The notes: a model not told the origin generated them from the sequence alone. Positions 15,172 to 25,743 are shown, counted from the first letter of the stretch. The stretch: 64,000 bases of DNA from Lawsonella clevelandensis (GCF_003241315.1 NZ_QFOZ01000002.1:124001-188000); one strand, 5' to 3'. Numbers and translations: made by a program.

Positions 15172-17115
15172 ATGCAAGGAGGACGGCCTGCCCCGCGACG
15201 TTCATCTGGCCCTCGCTATACGCAAACTGGGCCAGTGGGTCGTACTCCTCACCACGACTATTCCCGATCCTCGCAGCCGCAAAACGGGCACTCTCCCTTT
15301 CCAGCTCTTGAACAGCGCCTTTCCACAGTTTCTATGGATAAGCGATTTCGGTATGGTCGAGTGATACTCATTGTGGTGTTGGTGCTCTTTATTCCAGCCC
15401 TTATCTATGCGCAGATTATTGAGCGCCCTCGTCTTCTTAAAGAAGCACAGAGCCAACGAGCTGTCACACAAATCCTGTATGCGCCGCGTGGGGAAATTCG
15501 TGATGTGCATGGTACTCGTCTGGCCTATTCACGTGATGCCCGTAATCTGACGTTCCAGCCTTCTGTGGTGCGTAAGCAGATGCAGGCTGCGCATGATGCA
15601 GATTCCACGGCTCCAACATTTTCAGAATATATTGCCGGTATTGCTGATATGTTAGCTGCACAGATACCGGGAATTGATGCGGAAGACATGATGACTCGTA
15701 TGTCATCGAATGAATCGTTTACCTATCTTGCTAAAAATGTTGACCCGGCAGTTGCTACGCGCATTGTTGATAAGTATCCACAGGTTGGTCAGGAGTATCA
15801 GCAGATTCGTGAGTATCCAGGGGGAAGTCTAGGGGCTAACGTTATTGGCGCTGTGGGAGTCGATAACGCGGGAATTCTTGGTCTTGAATCTTCAAAAAAT
15901 ACAGTACTTGCTGGAAGAAATGGGGAGAGGACATACGATCAGGCTACTGACGGAGCCTTCATCCCGGGGTCTGAGCGAAATAATGTCGATCCTTTACCCG
16001 GCAGTACTATTACGCTCACGCTAGATGCAGATGTGCAGTATTTTGTGCAATCGGCAGTGGAGTCTGCGAAGATTCATTCCGGTGCACAGCATGCTGAAGT
16101 AGTGGTGCTCGATTCAAAAACTGGGCATGTTGTTGCTATGGCTAACGCCAATACTTTTAACCCCAGTGCGAATCTCCTCCGTCAATCCGATTTCGATATG
16201 GGCAATCCTGCTATTACGAGCCCGTTCGAGCCCGGTTCTGTTAATAAGGTTGTGGCTGCTACCGCCGCTATTCAATACAATGTGGCAAAACCTACAGAAG
16301 TTTTTCAAGTTCCTGGCCAGATCCAGATGGATTCGGTGACAGTGCGTGATGCATGGGAGCACGGGGTAGTTCCCTATACAATGACGGGTATTTTTGGTAA
16401 GTCGTCAAACGTGGGAACACTGATGATTGCACAACGAGTGGGGAAAGATCGCTATGCAGACATGTTGCAGAAGTTTGGCCTTGGGCATGCTACTGGCATT
16501 GAGCTAGCGGGGGAGAGTCCAGGCTTAGTTCCAGCACGTCGTCAATGGCAGGGCGGTACTTTCGCAAACCTCCCTATTGGCCAGGGTCTTTCCATGACAC
16601 TGCTGCAAATGGCGTCGGTGTATCAGACCATCGCTAATGATGGTGTGCGTATCCCGCCGCGCATTATTGCCTCAATAACGAAATCTAATGGGCAGGTTAT
16701 TCACCAGGATGAGCCTTCCGCTGTGCGTGTTGTTTCTACTGAAACAGCCCGTACAGTGCGTAATATGTTTCGCGCAGTAGTTCAGGACGATACGGGCTAT
16801 CAACAAGGTACGGGTCCGCAAGCTGCAGTTGAGGGCTACCAGATTTCTGGAAAGACGGGAACGGCGCAGCAAGTAGATCCCGGGTGTAATTGCTACTCCA
16901 ACAGTATGTATTGGATTACCTTTGCTGGTATAGCTCCCGCGGATAATCCCCGTTATGTTATTGCCATCATGCTGGATAACCCCGTACGTGGCGTGCATGG
17001 GGAAGGTGGTCAGTCGGCTGCTCCACTTTTCCACGATATTGCGCAGTGGCTTCTTACCCGTGATAACGTGCCACTTTCCCCACCTGCTCCACGCTTGATT
17101 CTGCAGGCTGGCTGA
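15172..17115 (+). CDS. ftsI: Septal peptidoglycan transpeptidase FtsI (PBP3/PbpB)
   Basis: A class B penicillin-binding protein of 647 residues. A basic N-terminus is followed by one membrane anchor (about residues 63-85), the dimerisation/pedestal domain containing APRGEIRDVHGTRLAYS, and the transpeptidase domain. Active-site motifs are SxxK as Ser356-V-N-K (FEPGSVNK), SxN as SSN in GKSSNVGTL, and KTG in SGKTGTAQQ. It cross-links septal peptidoglycan with FtsW. The start at ATG 15172 has AAAGGAG six bases upstream; an earlier ATG at 15142 lacks such a site. No PASTA domains are present, as usual for mycobacterial PbpB. Confidence 0.95.
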   Translation: MQGGRPAPRRSSGPRYTQTGPVGRTPHHDYSRSSQPQNGHSPFPALEQRLSTVSMDKRFRYGRVILIVVLVLFIPALIYAQIIERPRLLKEAQSQRAVTQILYAPRGEIRDVHGTRLAYSRDARNLTFQPSVVRKQMQAAHDADSTAPTFSEYIAGIADMLAAQIPGIDAEDMMTRMSSNESFTYLAKNVDPAVATRIVDKYPQVGQEYQQIREYPGGSLGANVIGAVGVDNAGILGLESSKNTVLAGRNGERTYDQATDGAFIPGSERNNVDPLPGSTITLTLDADVQYFVQSAVESAKIHSGAQHAEVVVLDSKTGHVVAMANANTFNPSANLLRQSDFDMGNPAITSPFEPGSVNKVVAATAAIQYNVAKPTEVFQVPGQIQMDSVTVRDAWEHGVVPYTMTGIFGKSSNVGTLMIAQRVGKDRYADMLQKFGLGHATGIELAGESPGLVPARRQWQGGTFANLPIGQGLSMTLLQMASVYQTIANDGVRIPPRIIASITKSNGQVIHQDEPSAVRVVSTETARTVRNMFRAVVQDDTGYQQGTGPQAAVEGYQISGKTGTAQQVDPGCNCYSNSMYWITFAGIAPADNPRYVIAIMLDNPVRGVHGEGGQSAAPLFHDIAQWLLTRDNVPLSPPAPRLILQAG

Positions 17116-17202
17116 AACCGGTAGTCTGGTAAGCGCTGGCATTAAACTACTGGAATTACTATTAGCATCTTCTACTAACATCGTTGGAAAGAACTACTCA
17201 TT

Positions 17203-18723
17203 ATGCAGACTCTTAAAGACCTTGCTGTCTTGTGTACTAGCACGTGTACCAGCAAGGATGGTAGTACCGAGATTTCTGGAATCACGCTTCAATCCGCTGC
17301 AGTACAGCCGGGGGACATGTTTGCGGCTTTGCCAGGATTGCATGTTCATGGAGCTCATTTTGTTGAGGATGCCTGTCAGCGCGGTGCTTCTGCCGTTCTG
17401 ACTGATCCAGAGGGAGCCCGTATTGTCGCTTCCACCGGAGTGAATAACATACCTCTACTGGTCGTTGATGATATTCGCGCTGTACTTGGCAGAGTTAGCG
17501 CAGCGATCTATGGGAATCCTTCTTACGATGTTCCGGTTATTGGTATTACTGGTACCTCCGGGAAAACGACAACGTCCTATCTGATTGAATCGGCTTTTCG
17601 TACTGCGGGCCATTCTGTTGGCATGATTGGTACTACTGGTTCGCGTATTAATGGTGTACGTGTTCCCAGTTCGCTGACTACTCCGGAAGCACCGGATCTG
17701 CAACGTCTTTTCGCTACCATGAGGGATGACGGTGTGCACCGTATTGTCATGGAGGTCTCTAGCCATTCGTTACTGCTGGGACGAGTGGGCGGTACGCGAT
17801 TCCGTATTGGTGCGTTTCTCAACCTTTCGCAGGATCATCTGGACTTTCATCACACTATGGAGGAGTACTTCCAGGCTAAAGCACGGCTATTTACGAAGGA
17901 CTCAGGAACTTGTTGTGATCGTGCCGTCATTTGTATAGATGATAGCTGGGGTCTTCGCATGCGCGATATAGCGGAGGCTTCTGGATGTACTCCGGTCACG
18001 GTGTCTACTACCGGTAATGCTGATTACAGTGCAGGTCCTTCTAGTATTGCTGATGATGGTACGCAACAGTGTGTTATCACTGATCCGCAGGGGAATGAGC
18101 ACAAGCTTGTTTTACCTATGCCGGGGCGTTTTAATGTTGCTAATGCGCTTGTTGCTCTTGCTGTTTCGGAACTTGCTGGGCTACCCATTGAGGATGCTCT
18201 TGCTGGTATTGCTCATGTTGTCGTTCCGGGCCGTTTACAGCGTATTGATGAAGGTCAGGATTATTTAGCAATTGTTGATTACGCGCATAAGCCTGCCGCG
18301 GTAGCTGCTGTTATCGCTACTCTTCGTAGTGAGATTAAGGGAAGGCTATGTGTTGTTCTCGGCGCTGGTGGGGATCGTGATGCTAGTAAGCGTGCCATTA
18401 TGGGTCGGGAGGCAGCACGTGGATCTGACTTATTTATTGTTACCGATGACAATCCTCGTTCGGAGGATCCAGCAGTAATTCGTGCAGCTGTAGAGGCTGG
18501 GGCTTATGAACTTCCCACAGAAGAGCGTGGGGAAGTACGTAATATAGGCGATCGAGCAGCTGCTATTCGTGCTGCTATTGCATGGGCAGAACCAGGAGAT
18601 GCAGTTCTCGTTGCTGGCAAAGGGCATGAGACAGGCCAGAATGTGAATGGGGTCATCCACCATTTTGATGATCGGGAAGAGGTTCGCGCTGCTCTACAGG
18701 AGCGCCGGACTGGTAGTCTTTGA
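17203..18723 (+). CDS. murE: UDP-MurNAc-L-Ala-D-Glu:meso-diaminopimelate ligase MurE
   Basis: A 506-residue Mur ligase that adds the third stem residue to the cytoplasmic peptidoglycan precursor. The ATP loop is GITGTSGKTTTSYLIES, and EVSSHSLLLGR and NLSQDHLDFH are conserved MurE blocks. The substrate-selecting motif Asp416-Asn-Pro-Arg419 in TDDNPRSEDP indicates meso-DAP rather than lysine, as expected for the order. KGHETGQ lies near the C-terminus. It is 87 bases after ftsI and 56 bases before murF in the same transcription unit. Confidence 0.96.
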   Translation: MQTLKDLAVLCTSTCTSKDGSTEISGITLQSAAVQPGDMFAALPGLHVHGAHFVEDACQRGASAVLTDPEGARIVASTGVNNIPLLVVDDIRAVLGRVSAAIYGNPSYDVPVIGITGTSGKTTTSYLIESAFRTAGHSVGMIGTTGSRINGVRVPSSLTTPEAPDLQRLFATMRDDGVHRIVMEVSSHSLLLGRVGGTRFRIGAFLNLSQDHLDFHHTMEEYFQAKARLFTKDSGTCCDRAVICIDDSWGLRMRDIAEASGCTPVTVSTTGNADYSAGPSSIADDGTQQCVITDPQGNEHKLVLPMPGRFNVANALVALAVSELAGLPIEDALAGIAHVVVPGRLQRIDEGQDYLAIVDYAHKPAAVAAVIATLRSEIKGRLCVVLGAGGDRDASKRAIMGREAARGSDLFIVTDDNPRSEDPAVIRAAVEAGAYELPTEERGEVRNIGDRAAAIRAAIAWAEPGDAVLVAGKGHETGQNVNGVIHHFDDREEVRAALQERRTGSL

Positions 18724-18779
18724 ACAGGTTATTTCAGCGATAGCGAAGAGAAGAAAGCTAAAGCGGAAGAAGGAAACGA

Positions 18780-20270
18780 GTGATCCCTCTCTCATTGGAT
18801 CAAATTGCCACGATTGTTGGTGGCACCCTTAACGAGGCTGCCGATCCTCATACTGTTGTGAACGGTACTGTCGAGTTTGATAGTCGTAAGGTGACTCCAG
18901 GGGGGCTTTTTCTATGTATCCCAGGGGCACGAGTCGATGGGCATGATTTTGCTGCGGCAGCTATTGCTGATGGGGCAGTGGCAGTAATAGCAACTCGTCC
19001 TGTTGAGGTGCCCGCTATTATGGTGCAGCCTCTGGGGAAAGTAGATTCTCGCGCTACAGCTCTAGAGAATGATGAGAATGGTTGCACTGCAGCTATTCTA
19101 CAGGCACTCGCTAAATTGGCTCGCTATGTGGTGAAAACGCTGATCGATGAAGAGTCATTAACTGTTGTCGGTATTACCGGTTCTTCCGGGAAAACCACAA
19201 CAAAGGATCTTGTCACACAAGTATTGTCCACAGCAGGTGCAGTAGTATCTCCACCTGGATCGTTCAACAATGAATTAGGTTTCCCCTGGACCGCTCTCCG
19301 CGCTGACCGAAATACACGTTTCTTAGTACTGGAAATGTCTGCCCGAGGAATTGGTCATATTCACGATCTCACCGAGATTGTTGCCCCAACAATAGGTGTC
19401 GTTCTTAATGTAGGACATGCGCATTTGGGTGAATTTGGTTCACAGGAAGCTATTGCCCAAGCAAAAGGGGAATTAGTAGAAGCACTTCCTGCAGCAGCCT
19501 ATGGAGGCATTGCTATCCTCAATGCTGATGATGATCGTGTTTCGCAAATGTCGCAGCGTACAAAAGCGCGTGTTATTACCTTCGGAACTCGCCCCAGTGC
19601 AGATTTCACTGCAGTAGATATCCGCATGGACAGATTGTCACGTGCAAGCTATACATTATCGGCGTTAGGGCATGAATACCCTGTCCAACTAGCTGTTTCT
19701 GGCGAGCATAATGTACTGAACTCACTTGCGGCATTAATTGTGGTACACGCGTGTGATATTCCTCTGCAACAAGCAATTACAGCCTTGAGTCAAGCAACTA
19801 TTGTCTCTGGTCGGCGGATGGATGTGAAGGAACTTTCCAACAGCACCATCGTTATTAACGATTCCTATAACGCCAATCCGGACTCTATGCGAGCAGCTAT
19901 TGCTGCGCTAAGTAATATGGCGCGTACCTCTACAGAAATGAAGAGAGAAAGTTGGGCAATCCTAGGTTTAATGGGAGAGCTGGGGAAAGAGTCCATCTCC
20001 CAGCATGTTGCTCTTGCGAAGACTCTCGCCGACTGCGGAATTGATCATGTCCTTACTGTGGGTAGTAACCCGGAGATGAATTCTCTTTGTGACGCTGCAC
20101 ATGAAATGGGAGTTTCAGCAGTGAGCATAGATAATAAGGAGGACGCTGCCGCATACCTCTCTGAGCATTATCACCCGGGTGATGTGATCTTGGTGAAGGC
20201 ATCGCAAGCCGTCGGACTCTGGACTATTGCGGACACCATTATCTCTGCCGCTAATGGAGCAGCTGAGTAA
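18780..20270 (+). CDS. murF: UDP-MurNAc-tripeptide:D-Ala-D-Ala ligase MurF
   Basis: A 496-residue Mur ligase that attaches D-Ala-D-Ala to complete the pentapeptide. It has the N-terminal substrate domain (FDSRKVTPGGLFLCIPGARVDGHDF), the ATP loop GITGSSGKTTTKDLV, the central-domain blocks EMSARGIGHI and NVGHAHLGEFGS, and NDSYNANPDSMRAA in the C-terminal domain. The start codon is GTG at 18780, preceded by a purine-rich stretch (GAAGAAGGAAAC). It sits 12 bases upstream of mraY. Confidence 0.96.
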   Translation: MIPLSLDQIATIVGGTLNEAADPHTVVNGTVEFDSRKVTPGGLFLCIPGARVDGHDFAAAAIADGAVAVIATRPVEVPAIMVQPLGKVDSRATALENDENGCTAAILQALAKLARYVVKTLIDEESLTVVGITGSSGKTTTKDLVTQVLSTAGAVVSPPGSFNNELGFPWTALRADRNTRFLVLEMSARGIGHIHDLTEIVAPTIGVVLNVGHAHLGEFGSQEAIAQAKGELVEALPAAAYGGIAILNADDDRVSQMSQRTKARVITFGTRPSADFTAVDIRMDRLSRASYTLSALGHEYPVQLAVSGEHNVLNSLAALIVVHACDIPLQQAITALSQATIVSGRRMDVKELSNSTIVINDSYNANPDSMRAAIAALSNMARTSTEMKRESWAILGLMGELGKESISQHVALAKTLADCGIDHVLTVGSNPEMNSLCDAAHEMGVSAVSIDNKEDAAAYLSEHYHPGDVILVKASQAVGLWTIADTIISAANGAAE

Positions 20271-20282
20271 AGGATCAAACTA

Positions 20283-21374
20283 GTGGCTCAAATTATTGTT
20301 GCACTGTGTGTATCAGTGTTAGTTTCCATACTGCTGACACCAGTGCTCATTAAAAAATTTCGACAACGCGATATTCGTCAAGAGATTCGTGAAGATGGAC
20401 CGCAAACTCACTTAGTGAAGGCCGGAACACCCACCATGGGTGGTTTGGCAATCCTTGCTGGTATTTGGGCGGGGTACTTTTCCGGCGTCCTAGTGGGTGC
20501 CTTAACAGATGGGGGAGGGCCAGCTGCATCTGGACTCCTTGTCCTCATGCTGACGACGTGCCTTGGACTAGTCGGTTTCGCAGATGATGCGATTAAAGTT
20601 TTCAAGAAACGTAACCTGGGGCTTACCCCAAAGGCGAAATTCCTAGGACAGTTTGTTGCCGCTATTCTCTTTGCTGTTCTTGCTATTTTCTTCCCCAATG
20701 AGCATGGTCTGACACCAGCATCGAAATTTTTCTCCATAACTCGCGATATTCCGGTAATGAGTATGGCAGCAGGCGGTGGCATCGTCTTCATCATATTTGC
20801 CTATTTTGTTATTACCGCTTGGTCCAATGCTGTCAATATCACTGATGGTCTGGATGGCTTAGCTGCTGGTTCTATGGCGTTAGTCATGGGTGCCTACACC
20901 ATTATTACTTTCTGGCAATTCCGCAATGCATGCTCAACTACTGGTAATGCAGTGGGATGCTATCAGGTAAGAGACCCACTAGATATCTCTATCTTGTGTG
21001 CGGCTGCACTAGGTGCGTGTATAGGTTTTCTCTGGTGGAACTGTAACCCCGCCAAAATATTTATGGGTGACACTGGCTCGCTAGCGTTGGGTGGTTTAGT
21101 TGCGGGTATCTCTATTGTGAGTAGAACAGAGCTCCTCATGGTTGTTATTGGTGCTCTTTTCGTTATTGAAATTTTCTCTGTTGTACTGCAGGTAGGGTTC
21201 TTTAAAGCGACAGGACGACGTATTCTGCGTATGGCACCTTTCCATCATCACTTTGAGTTGGGTGGATGGAAAGAAACGACTGTTATTGTACGATTCTGGC
21301 TGATTGCTGGATTGTCTGCAGGACTCGGTATGGCCGTTTTCTATGCAGACTGGCTATCAAAGGTGGCGGTATAA
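20283..21374 (+). CDS. mraY: Phospho-MurNAc-pentapeptide transferase MraY
   Basis: A 363-residue polytopic membrane enzyme (ten predicted helices) that moves phospho-MurNAc-pentapeptide onto undecaprenyl phosphate to form lipid I. Diagnostic motifs are GTPTMGGLAIL, FADDAIKVFKKRN (the catalytic DD pair), NAVNITDGLDGLAAG, FMGDTGSLALGG and the cytoplasmic HHHFE in APFHHHFELGGW. It starts with GTG and ends one base before the murD ATG, so the two are tightly coupled. Confidence 0.97.
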   Translation: MAQIIVALCVSVLVSILLTPVLIKKFRQRDIRQEIREDGPQTHLVKAGTPTMGGLAILAGIWAGYFSGVLVGALTDGGGPAASGLLVLMLTTCLGLVGFADDAIKVFKKRNLGLTPKAKFLGQFVAAILFAVLAIFFPNEHGLTPASKFFSITRDIPVMSMAAGGGIVFIIFAYFVITAWSNAVNITDGLDGLAAGSMALVMGAYTIITFWQFRNACSTTGNAVGCYQVRDPLDISILCAAALGACIGFLWWNCNPAKIFMGDTGSLALGGLVAGISIVSRTELLMVVIGALFVIEIFSVVLQVGFFKATGRRILRMAPFHHHFELGGWKETTVIVRFWLIAGLSAGLGMAVFYADWLSKVAV

Positions 21375-22799
21375 ATGCCTGCAATGCCCATAGATCTTAC
21401 TGATCAAAAAGTATTTGTTTTGGGTGCAGGAGTCTCTGGCCTCGCGGCGGCGCGTCTACTGCGTCATATTGGGGCTATCCCCATTGTGGTGGAGGATGAG
21501 GATGCTGCGCGTGCCAAAGCCAGCGACATAGCCGACAGTGTTCTCACAATGGCAGAAGCAGAAGATGCCCTCAGTGAGGCCGCACTTGTTGTGACAAGCC
21601 CAGGTATCCCTCCGCATCATCCTTTTTTTACTGCTACTACCGCAGCTAATGTGCCGGTATGGGGGGATGTAGAACTATGCTGGCACGTCGATAAGGCTAG
21701 TTTGTGTGGACCTTCTCGTGTATGGCTCGCCGTTACCGGGACGAATGGTAAAACCACCACAGTGGGTATGACGACTGCCATCTGCCAACAAGCGGGAATG
21801 TCCGCGGTAGCCTGCGGTAATATCGGCTACCCCATTGAAGAAGCCCTTCTGGATCCGAATCACCCCGATGTTCTTGTCTGTGAACTCTCTAGTTTCCAAC
21901 TGCATTGGGCTCCCAGTGTGAAACCGCTGGCCGGAGCATTACTAAACATTGATGAAGACCATCTCGATTGGCATGGCTCAGTAGAGGCATACGCAGCGGA
22001 TAAGGCGCGAGTGTTGAATGGTCTCTATGCCATTGTGGGTCTTGATGACCCGCGTGCTGCCGCAGCTGGCGATGAGTGTTCTGCACAGTTTGTTATTGGG
22101 TTCCGTGCCGGAGAACCAGTACGTGGCCAGATTGGAGTCCACGAAAATGGACTTTTCGATAATGCATTTGGGCCTAATGACGCAGCTCGTTTTCTTATAG
22201 AGTGCGCCGATATTCACCCAGCAGGTCCCGCTGGTGTTCTCGATGCAGGGGCAGCCGCAGCACTTGCAATGGCAGCAGGAGCGATGCCGCAGGACGTCAA
22301 CGATGCACTTAAAGATTTTGTTGTGGCCCCACATCGTAATGCTGTCGTTACTACTATTGACGGCATCACCTATGTTGATGATTCAAAAGCCACGAATCCG
22401 CATGCCGCACGTAGCTCTATGCTGGGCTATAGCTCTATTGTGTGGATCGCCGGTGGACAGCTCAAGGGAGCTGATATTACTCCACTTATTGATGAGGTAG
22501 GTGCCCGTCTACGTGGCGCTGTCATTATCGGAAAAGATGGGGATCTTATTGTCAATGCTCTCCACACAGCACGTCCTGAGATACCAGTAGTTCGTATTCG
22601 CACTGGTGATGATGGAACAGATACGCCACCGCCAGCAGAAGAGACAGAGCAGGCTATGGTAGAAGCTGTCGCTGCTGCACAAGAAATGGCACAATCTGGC
22701 GACACGGTACTTTTAGCACCTGCCGCTGCTAGCTATGACATGTTTACTGGATATGGACAACGCGGTGATCTTTTCGCCACGACCATACTGAAGCATTAA
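21375..22799 (+). CDS. murD: UDP-MurNAc-L-alanine:D-glutamate ligase MurD
   Basis: A 474-residue Mur ligase that adds D-glutamate as the second stem residue. It has an N-terminal Rossmann-like domain (VFVLGAGVSGLAAARLL), the ATP loop VTGTNGKTTTVGM, the blocks ELSSFQLHW and NIDEDHLDWHGS, and the C-terminal DDSKATNPHAA. It begins immediately at the mraY stop (TAA-ATG), and the message continues into ftsW after 40 bases. Confidence 0.96.
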   Translation: MPAMPIDLTDQKVFVLGAGVSGLAAARLLRHIGAIPIVVEDEDAARAKASDIADSVLTMAEAEDALSEAALVVTSPGIPPHHPFFTATTAANVPVWGDVELCWHVDKASLCGPSRVWLAVTGTNGKTTTVGMTTAICQQAGMSAVACGNIGYPIEEALLDPNHPDVLVCELSSFQLHWAPSVKPLAGALLNIDEDHLDWHGSVEAYAADKARVLNGLYAIVGLDDPRAAAAGDECSAQFVIGFRAGEPVRGQIGVHENGLFDNAFGPNDAARFLIECADIHPAGPAGVLDAGAAAALAMAAGAMPQDVNDALKDFVVAPHRNAVVTTIDGITYVDDSKATNPHAARSSMLGYSSIVWIAGGQLKGADITPLIDEVGARLRGAVIIGKDGDLIVNALHTARPEIPVVRIRTGDDGTDTPPPAEETEQAMVEAVAAAQEMAQSGDTVLLAPAAASYDMFTGYGQRGDLFATTILKH

Positions 22800-22839
22800 G
22801 AGGACAACACCACTCCGTCACGGGAGAAGGGAGGACAGT

Positions 22840-24498
22840 ATGGCGACTGAGTCTATCAAGAACGTCGGTAATGCTGCATCCACTCACGCTACGGAGACGA
22901 ACCACGAAGATACCAGTAAAAAGCAGAAGATCGGTAGTCCTGTTAAAGCAGAACTGCAGAAGTTTGTGGCAGGTTTCCGGAATTACTACACCGGTCCTCT
23001 CGCTGATGTTCACCTTATAGTGACAATCTGCATTATTCTCTCAATTCTTGGCGTGGTGATGGTGCTCGATGCATCAGGCCCGGCCTCGTTGCGAGATTAC
23101 GGAAACTATTACACAGTATTCATCCGTCAATGTATCTTCATGCTTATTGGGTGGCTAGGCTTTTACGTCGCTTTGCGAATACCTTTTTCAGCATTGCGTA
23201 AATTAGCCTTCCCCCTCTATATATTCTCCTTCCTCTTACTTATTCTTGTGGCGATTCCTGGCGTTGGACAGGAACGTAATGGTGCGCGTTCATGGTTCGT
23301 TTTTGGACCGGTAGCATTCCAACCTTCGGAACTTGCCAAAGTTATCATCATTGTGGTGGTGGCGCTTTATCTGGGACAATTAACGCCAATGTCAAAGATT
23401 GGCGATACTCTTCGCCCCATTGGCCTTTTTATTCCCATTATTGCGTTAGTTATTGTGCAACGAGATTTGGGTATGGCAGTTACGTTTGGTGTTGTTCTCG
23501 TTGCCTTTCTCTTTTTTAGTAGACTCCCCAACAAAGTTATTTGGATAACTATTGGTGGTGCTGTCGCTCTCTTCCTTATTCTCACGCTCACTACTGGATT
23601 CCGTACTGATCGTCTTATTGCCTACTGGCATCAACTTAAAGGTGGCACATATGATGCGCAGGGGGCAGGTTATCAGTCTTATCAATCACGGTTGGCGCTG
23701 GCTGATGGTGGTTTTAGCGGAGTTGGATTAGGGCAGTCACGGGCGAAGTATTTTTATCTTCCAGAAGCTCCTAACGACTTCGTTTTTGCCATTATTGGAG
23801 AAGAACTTGGGCTTATTGGTTCTGTGATTGTGACATTGCTATACACCGCATTAGGTCTGATAGGTCTGCGTATAGCACGGCGCGTGCTAGATCCTTCTAT
23901 GCGTCTTATCGCTAGTGTTGGAACAACGTCAATAGTGGTTCAAGCGTTTATTAACATGGGCTATGTTGCGGGCGCTCTTCCGGTAACAGGTCTGCAGCTT
24001 CCTCTTATTTCCGCAGGTGGTTCCGCTACGGTAACAACACTTTTCCTATTGGGGCTTATTACCAGTACCGCACGTCATGAGAGAGCCGCTGTAGCAGCTA
24101 TTAGTACGGGAAGCGGACGCATTGGTAAAGCGCTGCATCTTTCCACCCCGCATGTTTATTCTCCAGATGACGTTCTTAATTTCGGTCGATATACAGGGAT
24201 TGCACAATGGATGGTCGGAAAGACCCCTGTTTCTGTAAAAGCCTCTCGCAGTACAGATCCTCGTCGCGCAGATCCGCGCCCAGGACCGCCTAGAGCGCAG
24301 CAGCAACGACCAAAGCCGCGTCCTGGACAATCATCATCCGCCGGGGGAAGACGAAAAGCCCCTACTTCACGCGGAAATTCTACTGGTTCGCGCACGCTTC
24401 CTCCGCTTGATCGTCCACAAGGCCGTCGGTGGAATCCTCCACCACGCGGAAGCTATGGCGATAACTTTGGCCCCAATGGGCCAAGATCACGACGCTAA
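22840..24498 (+). CDS. ftsW: Septal peptidoglycan glycosyltransferase FtsW
   Basis: A SEDS-family membrane protein of 552 residues that polymerises lipid II at the septum together with FtsI. About ten membrane helices lie between residues 63 and 425. Family motifs include GVGQERNGARSWF with FQPSELAK, IVQRDLGMAV, and GLPLTG-type GALPVTGLQLPLISAGGSA. A long cytoplasmic tail (about residues 435-552) is rich in Pro, Arg and Ser, as in mycobacterial FtsW, where it contacts other division proteins. GGGAGGA precedes the ATG. Confidence 0.95.
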   Translation: MATESIKNVGNAASTHATETNHEDTSKKQKIGSPVKAELQKFVAGFRNYYTGPLADVHLIVTICIILSILGVVMVLDASGPASLRDYGNYYTVFIRQCIFMLIGWLGFYVALRIPFSALRKLAFPLYIFSFLLLILVAIPGVGQERNGARSWFVFGPVAFQPSELAKVIIIVVVALYLGQLTPMSKIGDTLRPIGLFIPIIALVIVQRDLGMAVTFGVVLVAFLFFSRLPNKVIWITIGGAVALFLILTLTTGFRTDRLIAYWHQLKGGTYDAQGAGYQSYQSRLALADGGFSGVGLGQSRAKYFYLPEAPNDFVFAIIGEELGLIGSVIVTLLYTALGLIGLRIARRVLDPSMRLIASVGTTSIVVQAFINMGYVAGALPVTGLQLPLISAGGSATVTTLFLLGLITSTARHERAAVAAISTGSGRIGKALHLSTPHVYSPDDVLNFGRYTGIAQWMVGKTPVSVKASRSTDPRRADPRPGPPRAQQQRPKPRPGQSSSAGGRRKAPTSRGNSTGSRTLPPLDRPQGRRWNPPPRGSYGDNFGPNGPRSRR

Positions 24499-24531
24499 TT
24501 GAGCTAATCCACACTAATGAGGACATAACAG

Positions 24532-25722
24532 ATGACGAGAAAATCTCTTTCCGTAGTACTTGCTGGCGGAGGTACTGCGGGGCATATTGAACCAGCAATG
24601 GCGGTAGCTGATGCATTAACGCACCTCGACCCCTCAATTCGTGTGACAGCGCTAGGAACTGAACGTGGTTTAGAAAAAGATCTTGTACCCGCGCGTGGGT
24701 ATGACCTCCGCATGATTGAGGCAGTACCATTGCCGCGTCATCTTACGAAAGAACTGTTTCGTGTTCCGGGACGGTTACACACCTCGGTGAAACAGGCTCG
24801 TGATGTTATGGATGATGTCGCAGCGGATGTCCTTATTGGTTTTGGCGGGTATGTATCCATGTCTGCCTACTTAGCAGCTCGAAAAGGTTCTCGACATATT
24901 CCCTACATTGTGCATGAGGCTAATGCGCGAGCTGGGATTGCCAATAAAATTGGAGCTCGACACGCATGTCGAGTTCTTGGAGCAGTACCTGGGTGCGGTT
25001 TCCCCATTGACGTTGTGGGAATCCCTGTACGTCCCACTATTAGCCAACTGGATCGCTCTGCATTGCGTGCAGAAGCACGTGAATTTTTTGGACTTGATCC
25101 CCAGGCTCCCGTTCTTTTGGAATTTGGTGGTTCACAAGGGGCGCAGTCTCTTAACCGAGTGATGAATGAAGCAGTTTCTGGGTTGGCTGAAAAAAACATT
25201 GGTGTTCTGCAAGCGGTAGGACCCAAAAATTATGATTGTGGTGATCCTACACGCGGGGGTGCACCTGCTGGTGCGAAGGATCTTTCACTGCCATCGGGAA
25301 TTACTGCTCGAAATGTTGCCCCAGACAATGCACCAGCCCAGATACAAGTTCCCTATATTAACACTATGAACTTGGCATATGCTGCTGCTGATTGTGTTAT
25401 CTGTCGTTCTGGAGCAATGACAGTCGCGGAGATTTCCGCTGTGGGACTTCCCGCTTTATATGTTCCACTTCCTATCGGTAATGGCGAACAGGCACTTAAT
25501 GCGCAGCCAGTTATAGAAGCAGGTGGGGGAACTCTTATTAACGACCATGATCTTACAGGTCAGCAGGTTATAGACTGGGCAGAGAATCTTCTTACTACCC
25601 CTGGGAAATATCAGACGGCCGTTGCTGGGGCGTTACGCTCTGGCTCTCGTAATGCTGCAGAAGATGTAGCACGCGCCGCTTGTGATCTTGTTGGTTATTC
25701 GCTTCCCGCGTCACAACACTAG
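24532..25722 (+). CDS. murG: UDP-GlcNAc:lipid I N-acetylglucosaminyltransferase MurG
   Basis: A 396-residue GT28 enzyme that converts lipid I to lipid II on the inner membrane face. The N-terminal glycine loop GGGTAGHIEPAMAVADAL, the membrane-facing second loop GFGGYVSMSAYLAA, the inter-domain GGSQGAQSLN and the donor-site segment CRSGAMTVAEISAVGLPA are intact. One local expansion (THRGGAPAGAKDL-like, near residues 238-250) lengthens a surface loop relative to the usual 360-370 residues. It lies between ftsW and murC with short gaps. Confidence 0.96.
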   Translation: MTRKSLSVVLAGGGTAGHIEPAMAVADALTHLDPSIRVTALGTERGLEKDLVPARGYDLRMIEAVPLPRHLTKELFRVPGRLHTSVKQARDVMDDVAADVLIGFGGYVSMSAYLAARKGSRHIPYIVHEANARAGIANKIGARHACRVLGAVPGCGFPIDVVGIPVRPTISQLDRSALRAEAREFFGLDPQAPVLLEFGGSQGAQSLNRVMNEAVSGLAEKNIGVLQAVGPKNYDCGDPTRGGAPAGAKDLSLPSGITARNVAPDNAPAQIQVPYINTMNLAYAAADCVICRSGAMTVAEISAVGLPALYVPLPIGNGEQALNAQPVIEAGGGTLINDHDLTGQQVIDWAENLLTTPGKYQTAVAGALRSGSRNAAEDVARAACDLVGYSLPASQH

Positions 25723-25743
25723 ACACTACTAGGAGAAAACAGC